Below, piece after piece: positions 23,911-32,359 of a DNA stretch of 56,845 bases. Location: NCBI GenBank assembly GCA_002360555.1, contig DEQS01000045.1:1-56845 (forward strand), read 5' to 3'. The position numbers and the translations under genes were made by a program. Position 1 is the stretch's first letter. Each line of letters begins with the position of its first letter. This stretch comes from Chloracidobacterium sp. UBA3360 (lineage in GTDB: Bacteria > Acidobacteriota > Blastocatellia > Pyrinomonadales > Pyrinomonadaceae). The notes beneath the pieces were generated by a model. The model saw nothing but the letters and a program-made list of their open reading frames with translations. It was not told the origin of the DNA and made no database searches.

Positions 23911-26406
23911 TTAGTTACCTATCGGGTCGCCCGGCGGTGTCGCGAGCGGCGATGTCTGCTTACGCGGGGCATCAGGCCGCGTCAGAAATCGCTCAATGTC
24001 ATCTGCCGTCGAGCGGTAATGTGCCGCCGTGTCTCCGGTCACCACCAAACTCTTGAGGGATGCTCCGAGTGCTCGCAACGCCTCGGTCGCAACGGAGCGA
24101 ACTTGCGGCTGCGCGCGTTCATTTGCCGCTAGGTCCATCAGACGAGAAACGACGAGCGTTTGAACTGCCCGCTGTATTACGGCGAGATTTCCGTCAGCAG
24201 ATGTCGGAGCTTTCCACGTAGAGCGAACCAACGCATCGACGACCTCACGAAAATGCAGAGTTGTTTTATTACGGGCATTTTGGCCGATCATGCGGCCGGC
24301 ACGGTTGGGTTCGAGCATACCGCTAATGGCCATATCGGCGGCGATCTCGGCCGCACCCGTGCTGTCAAAAATGGGACTTGTCCGTTTTGGAAAAAGCTCC
24401 GACCTACCGGATCCATAACCATATGCAACCGGCGGCAGCAGCTTAATAATGGCGTCCGAGATAACAAGTTCCTCCGGCTTTATCGTGTCGAGAATAGCCG
24501 TGAGGGCCTGACGTTGTTGGTCGGCGGGAACAGGTTCGGCGACCTTTGCCGGTATCGGCCCTGCCTCAGAGCGGACGGCAAATGTGTAATAAACGCCGCC
24601 GAGCATTTTTGTTGCCGCAGTCAGTTGATAGCGGTGGTGCAGATATAGCGGCATAAATTTATTCTCAAGCTCCGACATCGGCGAGCCTGTCGGTATGTTT
24701 TGCGGGCCAAATTGTTCGAGCCCGATACGCCGAACCTGCATCTCGTGCTTTAGCATCGCGACCGGGTCGGGGCCGTTGTCCCAGAGATTTGCAAGCGGAT
24801 TTGCACCGGACGCAGGACGTGCGTCTTGATCCGAAAGGAACAGCATCCCTGCAGCGACACCTTCGCGGACGATTTTCTCAAGCTCCGCATTCTCGTTTGT
24901 TCCGCTAGGAAACTGCGAATACGAATACTTAACGGCAAATTTATCAAACGCCCCGATGCCGACAGCATAGGCGTTCGACAGATCGAGCTTGCCGTTCTTG
25001 ATCTCGACCATCGGTGCCGGATAATCCATGACCGATCCGCGGTTGTAGGTGCTGGCGGCAAAATTATGCGTAAACCCAAGCGTGTGGCCAACCTCGTGTG
25101 CCGAAAGCTGGCGGATGCGGGCATACGCCATGGCCGTGACTTCGCTGGCCGAACCGTCCGCGGCAAGATAATCGACATCCGGCGAGAGGCCAAATTCACA
25201 GGCATTTGAGCTTGATCGATATTGCGGCAGCATACCTGTTCCGAGCAAAAAGTCCTGACGAGCCCGCTGCGAATCGAGCGTGACATCACCTTTTAATATT
25301 TCCCCCGTTCGCGGATCGACAACGCTGTCGCCGATCGACCAGCCGCGTGTCGAGCGATGTACCCAATTGATAACGTTGTAGCGGATGTCCATCGGATCGG
25401 CGTCCGCCGGCAGCACCTTGACCTGAAAAGCGTTGCGAAAACCGGCGGCCTCATACGCTTGATTCCACCACGCGGCACCTTCGATCAAAGCGTCCTGTAT
25501 CGCTTTCGGAGCACCATTATCGACGTAATAAACGATCGGTTTGACCGCTTCGCTCAACGTAGCTGAAGGATCTTTTTTCTCCAGCCGATGGCGAATGATC
25601 CAGCGGACCTCGAGATCCTCATTGATGTCCGTCCCGTAATCATAAAAGCTCGTCGGTATCGCACCGGTGCGCGGATCGAACCGCCTTGGGCGGTATTTGT
25701 CATCGGGCAACTCAACAAAAGAATGGCGTTCGCGAACGGTCACGTGCTTACCGGTCGGGGTTACTTGATTTACAAGATTATTGGTATCGCCACCCGCGGT
25801 CAGTGTGACGGTCGCCTCGACCTCAGTGTTTTTTGGAAAGCCCTTTGTATTTGGCAGATAGAGTGCGCTGCGGCTTTCGTCAAAACCATACGTCCCCTGC
25901 CGCTGCTGATTTATTCGGTCACCGACGCCGTGCGCGTCGCGAACGATAAACGCTGTCGCATCGACCAAAACTCGGTCGCCTTCGCTCGCCTCGACCTTAA
26001 ATCCCCAGATGACCGACCGCGCAAACGATTCCTCGACCGACTTTTTCTGTTTGGCATCGCCGGTCGCACGAAACTCATAATTTGGCTGAACCATCAGCAC
26101 CTTATTGCCCGCACGCTCAAACGTCACGACCTTTGTCGTGCCCAATTGCCCGCGATCAAGCCCCAGCGGATTTGAGCCGACACCCGTCGGTAGACTAACA
26201 AGATAAAGAAACTCTTGATTAAACCGCCCGATCTCAATGTAGATCTTGCCGTCGTCGCTATTCACATAGAGCGGCACAAACCCGTCGATCTTTTGCATCT
26301 TTTCAGTAAATGCTGTGATCGTCTTTTTCGCAGGCGGGGTAGTCTGAGCCCGAGAAACTATGGCAAAAGATACGAGAATAAGGAACGCAATGAGGATTCG
26401 TTTCAT
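23911..26406 (-). CDS. secreted zinc metalloprotease (DUF5117/DUF4953 type)
   Basis: From ATG 26406 the protein has 831 residues with a signal peptide (1-21, ending SRAQ). The N-terminal third matches the DUF5118/DUF5117 region typical of large secreted metalloproteases of Bacteroidota and Acidobacteriota. The metzincin signature HEVGHTLGFTH, with three His ligands and the catalytic Glu, lies near residue 434 and is followed by a Met-turn candidate (SVMDYPAP). The C-terminal part is helical and ends in a Pro/Thr-rich tail. The 13-residue longer frame would hide the signal peptide. It is convergent with the monooxygenase. Confidence 0.88.
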   Translation of the reverse strand: MKRILIAFLILVSFAIVSRAQTTPPAKKTITAFTEKMQKIDGFVPLYVNSDDGKIYIEIGRFNQEFLYLVSLPTGVGSNPLGLDRGQLGTTKVVTFERAGNKVLMVQPNYEFRATGDAKQKKSVEESFARSVIWGFKVEASEGDRVLVDATAFIVRDAHGVGDRINQQRQGTYGFDESRSALYLPNTKGFPKNTEVEATVTLTAGGDTNNLVNQVTPTGKHVTVRERHSFVELPDDKYRPRRFDPRTGAIPTSFYDYGTDINEDLEVRWIIRHRLEKKDPSATLSEAVKPIVYYVDNGAPKAIQDALIEGAAWWNQAYEAAGFRNAFQVKVLPADADPMDIRYNVINWVHRSTRGWSIGDSVVDPRTGEILKGDVTLDSQRARQDFLLGTGMLPQYRSSSNACEFGLSPDVDYLAADGSASEVTAMAYARIRQLSAHEVGHTLGFTHNFAASTYNRGSVMDYPAPMVEIKNGKLDLSNAYAVGIGAFDKFAVKYSYSQFPSGTNENAELEKIVREGVAAGMLFLSDQDARPASGANPLANLWDNGPDPVAMLKHEMQVRRIGLEQFGPQNIPTGSPMSELENKFMPLYLHHRYQLTAATKMLGGVYYTFAVRSEAGPIPAKVAEPVPADQQRQALTAILDTIKPEELVISDAIIKLLPPVAYGYGSGRSELFPKRTSPIFDSTGAAEIAADMAISGMLEPNRAGRMIGQNARNKTTLHFREVVDALVRSTWKAPTSADGNLAVIQRAVQTLVVSRLMDLAANERAQPQVRSVATEALRALGASLKSLVVTGDTAAHYRSTADDIERFLTRPDAPRKQTSPLATPPGDPIGN

Positions 26407-26508
26407 GTATTTATATATGCAGTTTGTTTTAGCGAAAGTTACCACTAATACGGCTATCTTGCCAATTGTGTTTACTTCGGATAGAAAATTGTGACCGCCT
26501 CTTCCACC

Positions 26509-27672
26509 TTATTTTTGCTTTCTTAGCGTTACAAGGATCGCGTCCGATACTTTTCGTTCGCCTTCCTTATCCGAAGGGCGATTGACGACCGTGCCATCGA
26601 CAAACATCGTCGTCGAGCCGCCGCCATCGAGATTCATGGCGTCGGTCGCACCGAGCGAAAGCAGATATTCAGCAAGGTCCTGCAACCCGATACCGCCGCT
26701 CGCCTCGCTCCGGCCATCGACCGTTATCATCAAAAACTTGCCGTCCTTGAGCTTCGCGACCGCCGTGCGCGGATGCCTCGTTTCGACAAAGGATTTGGTC
26801 GTTTTTTCCTGCTCCCAGGTGATTTCGATCTTGCCGCCTCGCAGCAGTTGCGGAACACCACCTACAACATCATGCGATATACTCATGGCGTTCAAAGCTG
26901 GACCGTCTTGCGCTGATGAATATTCAGCTCTTTTCCGTAACGATGAGCCTGTTTTGAGCGTTTCAAGAAACTCATTAACCCTTTTGCCGCTTACGGAAAT
27001 CACATATCCATCGTCAGGTATTTTAGTGCTGCCCACACTTTTAAATACTCCAAACACTTTATTTTTCATGACAACAATCTCAATTCCATCTGGGTTAGTT
27101 AATGTTGTCCTACCAAAAAATCTCGTATAAATTACTACGTCGTCTTTAAGCCTTTCTCTATTGATACCGACGCTAAAAACTTTATCGCCTACCTCCAAAA
27201 CACAAGTCATATTGACCCTCTCAATTGTCACCAGAGTTTCAATGTTAGTGTTTAATATTTCGAGTGCAGTCCTTCCGTTTTTGCTTTCTCCATAAATTTC
27301 GTGATCAATTTTCAAAGCTCCTGCCGGAATGCCAGCCCAGATACTATTGTCCAGTCTAAAAAACCCGGCATTTATAGCTGCAAATGCCCCGTGCCGAGTG
27401 GCGATTGACGAGGTTTTTTCAGTGCCGATCGCGGCGTCCATGGCGTGGTGGACGTCGAGGCGGACCTTGGTGAGGTCGAGACGGAGCAGGTTCATATTGA
27501 CCTTGAGGCCGCTGATCTCTTTTGTCACCTCGGCGTACTCGACGCCGGGTTTTAGGGTTTTGAATTCCTGTGCGTGAACCTGAACTACAAAGGAACATAG
27601 AGCACATAGTAAAACCAAAAATGCCGATCGGACGAATCTGGAATGTGTAGGTGTAAAAGTTTGATGCTGCAT
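26509..27672 (-). CDS. phosphodiester glycosidase family protein (NAGPA domain)
   Basis: The 387-residue exported protein carries the domain of mammalian N-acetylglucosamine-1-phosphodiester alpha-N-acetylglucosaminidase, used in bacteria on cell-envelope phosphodiester sugars. Conserved parts are AAINAGFFRLDN (about 98-109), RHPRTAVAKLKDGKFLMITV, and the MNLDGGGSTTMFVDG block near the C-terminus. The signal peptide (1-35, ending VHAQ) has the core LVLLCALCSFVVQ, whose codons lie inside an inverted repeat that also covers the start codon. This may mean that the secretion signal was built from repeat DNA. Confidence 0.87.
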   Translation of the reverse strand: MQHQTFTPTHSRFVRSAFLVLLCALCSFVVQVHAQEFKTLKPGVEYAEVTKEISGLKVNMNLLRLDLTKVRLDVHHAMDAAIGTEKTSSIATRHGAFAAINAGFFRLDNSIWAGIPAGALKIDHEIYGESKNGRTALEILNTNIETLVTIERVNMTCVLEVGDKVFSVGINRERLKDDVVIYTRFFGRTTLTNPDGIEIVVMKNKVFGVFKSVGSTKIPDDGYVISVSGKRVNEFLETLKTGSSLRKRAEYSSAQDGPALNAMSISHDVVGGVPQLLRGGKIEITWEQEKTTKSFVETRHPRTAVAKLKDGKFLMITVDGRSEASGGIGLQDLAEYLLSLGATDAMNLDGGGSTTMFVDGTVVNRPSDKEGERKVSDAILVTLRKQK

Positions 27673-27699
27673 ATCTATGTGGCCTATGTATCTCTGTGG
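27585..27699. repeat. imperfect inverted repeat spanning the start of the phosphodiester glycosidase gene
   Basis: Arms 27585-27609 and 27675-27699 are reverse complements at 19 of 25 positions. Both are built from units like ACATAG and CACATAG and resemble the CCACAGAG/CACAGAT palindromes elsewhere in the window. The left arm is coding (signal peptide core); the right arm lies just upstream of the start codon. Confidence 0.6.
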
Positions 27700-27725
27700 T
27701 GAATTGTTCTAATAATACTTTACCT

Positions 27726-29102
27726 ATGCGAATCAACGAAAGAGTTCTCCAACTCAACGACAAGCCGATCAACGAAAATGCGCGGTATGTGCTTTATTGG
27801 ATGCAGATGTACAAGCGCGTAGACAATAACCATGCGTTGATCTATGCGATACGCCGGGCCAATGAGTTGCGGCTGCCGCTCGTCGTTTACGAAGGGCTGA
27901 AATACTATTATCCATGGGGGAGCGACCGGATACATACATTTATCCTCGAGGGTGTCGAGGAAAAGCGGCGTGAATTCGAACAGCTCGGTATCCGCTATGT
28001 GTTTTATTTGCAAAAAGATGCCGATGCTCCTAAAAGCACCGTCGCCGCTCTCGCAAAAGACGCCGCTCTGATCGTCACTGACGACTATCCGTGCTTTATC
28101 ATCCCGGAACACAATCGCCGGATCGCCGAGCGGGCTGAGATTCCCGTTTATGCTGTCGATTCGAATGGCATCATCCCGATGTCGAAGTTTGAAAAGGAAG
28201 AGTACGCCGCATATACGATCAGACCAAAGATAAATAAGCTGCTCGACCGCTATCTAAAGCCGCTGCCAAACGAGACTGTCGAAATCTCAAGTGCTGGGAT
28301 CGAGCGCGATTGCCCTGATACGCTTGTGACTTCCGAAAACATTGCGTCACTTGTTGCCGGGTGCGACATCGACCATAACGTTCCCGCATCGACGCGTTAC
28401 AAAGGCGGAACGACCGAGGGCCGCAGGCGGCTCACAAAATTTGTCGCGGAGATCTTGCCCGACTATGACAAAGCCCGGAGCAAGCCTGACCGTGATGGGT
28501 CTTCGCGCTTGTCGTCTTATCTGCATTTTGGCTATCTGTCGCCACTTGAGGTCGCGCTTGCCGTGCAAAAAGCCGATGCCCCGCAAGTGTCGATCGACGC
28601 ATATCTTGAGGAACTGATCGTCCGCCGCGAGCTTTCGTTTAACATGACCCGGCACAATCCGCATTATGATTCGCTCGCGGCCCTTCCGCAGTGGGTGCAA
28701 AAAACAATGCGTGAACATGCCCGCGATGAGCGGCAATTTAACTATTCGCTCGAACAGTTAGAGGCAGGCGAGACGCACGACGAGCTGTGGAACGCAGCCC
28801 AACGCGAAATGGTCGCGACCGGTGAAATGCACAACTATGTGCGTATGCTGTGGGGTAAAAATGTCATCGCCTGGTCGCCTTCGTACGAGGTGGCGTTTGA
28901 GACACTCGTTCACCTCAACAACAAATACTGTCTCGATGGCCGTGACCCAAATTCCTACGCAGGCATCCTCTGGTGTTTCGGTAAGCACGACCGTGCATGG
29001 TTTGAGCGGCCAGTTTTTGGATTGATCCGCTACATGGCAAGCCAAAGCACCGGCAAGAAATTCGATTCAAAAAAATACATAGCGTGGGCTCAATCTCTAT
29101 AG
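27726..29102 (+). CDS. phr: class II CPD photolyase
   Basis: It repairs UV-induced cyclobutane pyrimidine dimers with blue light, FADH- and an antenna pigment. From ATG 27726 the protein has 458 residues: an N-terminal photolyase domain (NARYVLYWMQMYKRVDNNHA) and a C-terminal FAD-binding helical domain. Class II hallmarks are LIVRRELSFN, EMVATGEMHNYVRMLWGKN, LNNKYCLDGRDPNSYAGI and WFERPVFGLIRYM. Length matches class II enzymes. The start has no Shine-Dalgarno sequence; an AT-rich TAATAAT ends eight bases before the ATG. The GTG at 27696 is a possible but less likely start. Confidence 0.93.
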   Translation: MRINERVLQLNDKPINENARYVLYWMQMYKRVDNNHALIYAIRRANELRLPLVVYEGLKYYYPWGSDRIHTFILEGVEEKRREFEQLGIRYVFYLQKDADAPKSTVAALAKDAALIVTDDYPCFIIPEHNRRIAERAEIPVYAVDSNGIIPMSKFEKEEYAAYTIRPKINKLLDRYLKPLPNETVEISSAGIERDCPDTLVTSENIASLVAGCDIDHNVPASTRYKGGTTEGRRRLTKFVAEILPDYDKARSKPDRDGSSRLSSYLHFGYLSPLEVALAVQKADAPQVSIDAYLEELIVRRELSFNMTRHNPHYDSLAALPQWVQKTMREHARDERQFNYSLEQLEAGETHDELWNAAQREMVATGEMHNYVRMLWGKNVIAWSPSYEVAFETLVHLNNKYCLDGRDPNSYAGILWCFGKHDRAWFERPVFGLIRYMASQSTGKKFDSKKYIAWAQSL

Positions 29103-29143
29103 TTAGGTATTGACCTTTATATTTTTATCTGTATAGTTAGGTA
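29101..29143 (+). promoter_or_regulatory. promoter and likely operator of the arsR-type gene
   Basis: TTGACC (29110-29115), 16 bases, then TATAGT (29132-29137) form a good sigma-70 promoter. AGTTAGGTA occurs twice, at 29101-29109 and 29135-29143, one copy overlapping the -10. The second copy also forms an inverted repeat GTTAGG-N6-CCTAAC that runs into the coding region. Transcription should start at about the ATG (29145), with no leader. These repeats are natural binding sites for the ArsR product itself. Confidence 0.7.
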
Positions 29144-29144
29144 C

Positions 29145-29471
29145 ATGCCTAACGAAGAGATAGATCGGCTCTTTTATGCACTTGGCGACCCCACTCGTAG
29201 GGCGGTAGTTGAAAGGCTTTCGAGCGGACCGGCTGCTGTGAAGGAACTTGCCGCTCCATTTACAATGGCCCTGCCATCATTCACGCAGCACCTCGGCGTG
29301 CTCGAAAAGAGCGGACTGGTGCGCTCCGAAAAATCAGGCCGCGTGCGAACCTACTATCTCGTCCCTAAAAAACTAAAGGCTGCTGAAAGCTGGCTCGAAA
29401 CGAACCGGAAGATGTGGAAGAAACGTCTCGACCAGCTCGACAACTATTTACTAACCCTCAAGGAGAAATAA
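29145..29471 (+). CDS. ArsR-family transcriptional repressor
   Basis: The 108-residue protein is a winged-helix dimeric regulator. The N-terminal segment LFYALGDPTRRAVVERLSSG is the family opening; PSFTQHLGVLEKSGLVRSEK is the recognition helix region, and GRVRTYYLV the wing. It lacks the metal-binding Cys box of ArsR/SmtB, so it probably does not sense metals. This subtype is usually paired with an SRPBCC protein, as here one base downstream. The gene likely represses itself through the repeats in its promoter, and its mRNA appears leaderless. Confidence 0.9.
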   Translation: MPNEEIDRLFYALGDPTRRAVVERLSSGPAAVKELAAPFTMALPSFTQHLGVLEKSGLVRSEKSGRVRTYYLVPKKLKAAESWLETNRKMWKKRLDQLDNYLLTLKEK

Positions 29472-29472
29472 C

Positions 29473-29964
29473 GTGACCGAACCATTTTTTACTTTTGACG
29501 ACGAACTCGACCTCAGATTTGAAAGAATCGTCGATATCAAACCCGAACTAGTCTGGGCCGCGTGGACGCAGCCCGAACACCTTGTTCATTGGTTTACGCC
29601 GGCACCTTGGAAAACAATTGCCTGCGAGATCGACCTGCGTCCGGGAGGTATATTTAGGACCGTAATGCAGTCGCCGGAGGGCCAGGAATTTCCCGGCACT
29701 GGCTGCTATCTCGACGTTGTCGAAAACGAGCGCTTTGTCTGGACGAGTGCTCTCGGGCCCGGCTTTCGACCAAATGCTCCCGAGCCGGATGCGATGTTTT
29801 TCACTGCCATGATCTCTATTGAACCAGACGGCGACGGTACAAAATATACTGCGGTAGCTATTCACCGAAGCAAGGAAGATCGAAAAAAACACGAAGATAT
29901 GGGATTTGAACACGGATGGGGCAAGGCTCTGGAACAACTCGTTGAATATATGAAAAGCGTCTAA
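29473..29964 (+). CDS. SRPBCC/AHSA1-domain protein
   Basis: The 163-residue protein has the START/Bet v1-like fold (AHSA1 family), a hydrophobic cavity for small ligands. Visible hallmarks are the early FERIVDIKPELVWAAWTQPE segment, HWFTPAPW, the EIDLRPGGIFRTVMQSPEG strand pair, and the C-terminal HGWGKALEQLVEYM helix. It starts at GTG 29473 with an AAGGAG site inside the end of arsR, one base after its stop, so translation is coupled. The pair is a common ligand-sensing unit; the ligand is unknown. Its stop overlaps the end of the opposite gene by four bases. Confidence 0.9.
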   Translation: MTEPFFTFDDELDLRFERIVDIKPELVWAAWTQPEHLVHWFTPAPWKTIACEIDLRPGGIFRTVMQSPEGQEFPGTGCYLDVVENERFVWTSALGPGFRPNAPEPDAMFFTAMISIEPDGDGTKYTAVAIHRSKEDRKKHEDMGFEHGWGKALEQLVEYMKSV

Positions 29965-30668
29965 ATTTTCAGGAGCGGCGACCACCCGCCGTTCCAATCA
30001 AACATTTCCGTCGCAGCAAATCGTTTTTTGTAGTCGTAAAACGATTCGCCATCGTACGCATAGCCCTGATAGTAAAACTCTTTGCCCACGTCGATCGAAA
30101 ATTCGATCTCCTTGAGCATTGTAAAAATGCCAAGCCCGCGAACGGATTCATCGGGATCAAACGCGGCATAAATGCCAGACGCCGTCGTCAAACCAATGTC
30201 GAAATAACTAACAGCTAAGAGCCTGTCATTATCGTAAACCGCTACCTCGCGAGCCTCGCATGGGATGGTTGAAGGTTCGAGCGATAGAAAGTCATAGATC
30301 GACTCCGGAACGCCGTGGTCAAACCGCTGCTTATGCCGGTGAAAGAGATCTTCGGATTCCGGCGTGATATTTATCGGGCGGATCTCGACGCGGAGGTCGC
30401 TGTTATTACGTAAATTGCGGCGTTGGCTTTTTGAAAATTGAAAATCCGAAAGGTGTATCCGCAATGGAATGACGCGGCGGATCTCATCCTGATAGATGCC
30501 TAAGTTGTAACGGAAAAAATGAGTTCCAAAATGTCGCCAAGCATCGGCAAGCAGGAGATCTAATTGCCCCGGCGTTACCGCGTCGGCATAAAATTCTTCG
30601 TTTATTAGCTCTACCCGGTCGAGTATCATAGTACCAGTGACGGACTTACGATCTACAAAAAACAACAC
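29961..30668 (-). CDS. Ate1/Bpt-like aminoacyl-tRNA-protein transferase, Fe-S cysteines missing
   Basis: Family members (arginyl or leucyl transferases) attach a destabilising amino acid to protein N-termini for ClpAPS degradation. The C-terminal GNAT-like half is well matched: LAVSYFDIG, SGIYAAFDPDESVRGLGIF and YQGYAYDGESFYDYKKRFAATE. The N-terminal segment FFRYNLGIYQDEIRRVIPLRI aligns where Bpt has a Cys-rich YRPHCDGC motif, but the cysteines are replaced. The start is uncertain: GTG 30668 (235 aa) or ATG 30629 (222 aa); the frame stays open further upstream without ATG, GTG or TTG. It is last in the sigma-factor unit, after a 119-base gap. Confidence 0.78.
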   Translation of the reverse strand: MLFFVDRKSVTGTMILDRVELINEEFYADAVTPGQLDLLLADAWRHFGTHFFRYNLGIYQDEIRRVIPLRIHLSDFQFSKSQRRNLRNNSDLRVEIRPINITPESEDLFHRHKQRFDHGVPESIYDFLSLEPSTIPCEAREVAVYDNDRLLAVSYFDIGLTTASGIYAAFDPDESVRGLGIFTMLKEIEFSIDVGKEFYYQGYAYDGESFYDYKKRFAATEMFDWNGGWSPLLKI

Positions 30669-30787
30669 CTGCCGACAAAGATCTGCTTGCGGTGCGGCCG
30701 GCCATTTTCGTGGCGACGCCGATGGGCCAAGGTCTGGGACGAAGTAAAATATTGTTCGCGGCGTTGCAGCAACACCAAGCCTGGTGG

Positions 30788-31654
30788 TCAGAGCCCAGCG
30801 TACCAGTCATAACCATTTTCCGCCCAATAGTCGCGCGGCCGCTCGTTTGTAAATTCGATACTGCCAATGCGTTTTATCTGCTTGATGCCGTATTTTGTCG
30901 GGCTCGCAAGCCGCAAAGGAGCTCCGTGCTCGTTCGTGAGCGGTGCACCGTTCATCTCATACGCAAGCAGTGTCTGCGGATGCATTATCGCCTCAATATC
31001 CCAGCCGACATAGTATTTTTCGTCGGGTGTTTTCATCGCGACGTATCGCGGTAAGTCATTTGGGTTGGTTCCGCCACAAGCCGCTATAAGATCAGAAACA
31101 CGCACTCCGGTCCAATGCACGATCGTGCTCCAGCCCTCGATGCATTTGAACTCGGTGATCATCTCAGTTCTCGGCATCGCTCTGATCTGTTCGATCGCAA
31201 ACGCAGAACCGCTTCCAATTCCGGTTACTTTCATCCGCCAATCGGACGCGGTGATCTCATTCTCGAGACCCAATGCGCCGTTGTATCTCGCGGCTGTGAC
31301 CCGCGACGGCGGAAACTCGGGGGCGAGTCGTTTGGGGCTATAAAAGACTTGGCTGACACGCTCGTTAAATTCGAATGTCCGTCGCAGTAATGCAGACTTT
31401 GCCTCGTCCGGCATCCAGCGCCAACCAAAGACGCCGAGCAAGCCTGCCATTCCACCGACCAAAAATCCTCGCCGCGAGCGTGTAGACATCTGACGTTTAG
31501 CCTCTGCGTCACTCATCGGTTCGCTGAGGTAACGAAATTCTTTCAACGCCGTTGCTGTATTTTCCGGGTCATCCGGCCACGAGCGTCCGGTCGTGCCGTT
31601 TTTGTCCTCAAGTCCGCGAACGCCGTCGATGATGATCTCTTTGTCTTCGCTCAT
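30788..31654 (-). CDS. Tat-exported molybdopterin-dependent reductase (sulfite oxidase/MsrP-like)
   Basis: The 288-residue protein has the sulfite-oxidase molybdopterin fold. Cys171 in EFKCIEGWS is the expected Mo ligand, and the C-terminal YGIKQIKRIGSIEF segment matches the MsrP (YedY) family, which repairs oxidised methionine in periplasmic proteins. A twin-arginine signal (SRRGFLVGG, 60-68) directs folded export, but it is preceded by an unusually long 57-residue polar N-terminus. Its start overlaps the cytochrome b stop by four bases, as in the MsrPQ pair. Substrate remains inference. Confidence 0.85.
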   Translation of the reverse strand: MSEDKEIIIDGVRGLEDKNGTTGRSWPDDPENTATALKEFRYLSEPMSDAEAKRQMSTRSRRGFLVGGMAGLLGVFGWRWMPDEAKSALLRRTFEFNERVSQVFYSPKRLAPEFPPSRVTAARYNGALGLENEITASDWRMKVTGIGSGSAFAIEQIRAMPRTEMITEFKCIEGWSTIVHWTGVRVSDLIAACGGTNPNDLPRYVAMKTPDEKYYVGWDIEAIMHPQTLLAYEMNGAPLTNEHGAPLRLASPTKYGIKQIKRIGSIEFTNERPRDYWAENGYDWYAGL

Positions 31655-32346
31655 ACTTCGACCGTCTCCTCTTTCGGTGTTGTAGGCTTTTCAGCATCGA
31701 CAACATCATACCCCGTTATCATTGAACGAAAATTTGCCCATCCGGCCATTGCGACCTGAAAAACGTGCACCCCAAAAAACAGCACGAATAGCACCATTAG
31801 CCAGAAATGTTCCCAACGTGCCCATTCGTAACCACCGAGCAAGCTCGTAAGCCAGCCGATCTGCGTCGGTTTATAGATCGACAGCCCTGTGATGACCGAG
31901 CCCGCTCCCATCAGTATCACCCCTGTGTAAGCGATGCGTTGGGCGTCGTTGTATTTGCCTTGGGGCGGTTTGGTTTTGACGAGGTGAGCGTCGTGCAGAG
32001 CAACAAGCGGAGCACGCCGAAACGATGCCGGCACCGGAAGCAGCGCCCGCCATTCACCGGATAGAAATGTATAAATGATATAAGCGACACCATTTATGCT
32101 GAACAGCCACATAAAAAAGAAATGCAGCTGCAGCCCTTCAGCAAGGCGGAACGGTATGCCAAGAGTCTCGTAAAACCACGGCGGGAAGAAATGAAAGACT
32201 TCGTAGGTTCCGAGCCTAAGTGGGTAGACCGGGTTCGCCCAATAGATCAGCAGCCCGCTCCAGATCATCAGAGCGAGCAGCGGAAAATTGATCCAGTGCA
32301 TCCAGCGGACGGCTAGCGGGTGTTTTTTTTCTAATTGCTTGTCCAT
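31651..32346 (-). CDS. b-type cytochrome membrane subunit (cytochrome b561/MsrQ-like role)
   Basis: The 231-residue protein has four hydrophobic helices and conserved His (HPLAVRWMHWINF at 9-21 and later HFFFMW, WEHFWL and GVHVFQVA) that can hold two hemes, as in Ni-Fe hydrogenase and thiosulfate reductase cytochrome b subunits. It would pass electrons from quinol to the molybdopterin reductase encoded directly downstream with a four-base overlap. It is not the usual YedZ/MsrQ sequence, so the pair looks like an analogue of MsrPQ using a different cytochrome. Confidence 0.85.
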   Translation of the reverse strand: MDKQLEKKHPLAVRWMHWINFPLLALMIWSGLLIYWANPVYPLRLGTYEVFHFFPPWFYETLGIPFRLAEGLQLHFFFMWLFSINGVAYIIYTFLSGEWRALLPVPASFRRAPLVALHDAHLVKTKPPQGKYNDAQRIAYTGVILMGAGSVITGLSIYKPTQIGWLTSLLGGYEWARWEHFWLMVLFVLFFGVHVFQVAMAGWANFRSMITGYDVVDAEKPTTPKEETVEV

Positions 32347-32359
32347 TAAAACAAAATGA

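Noticed and set aside
25588..26175. 195-codon plus-strand frame inside the metalloprotease
   Set aside because: Antisense to well-conserved DUF5117-type sequence; no ribosome-binding site or family.
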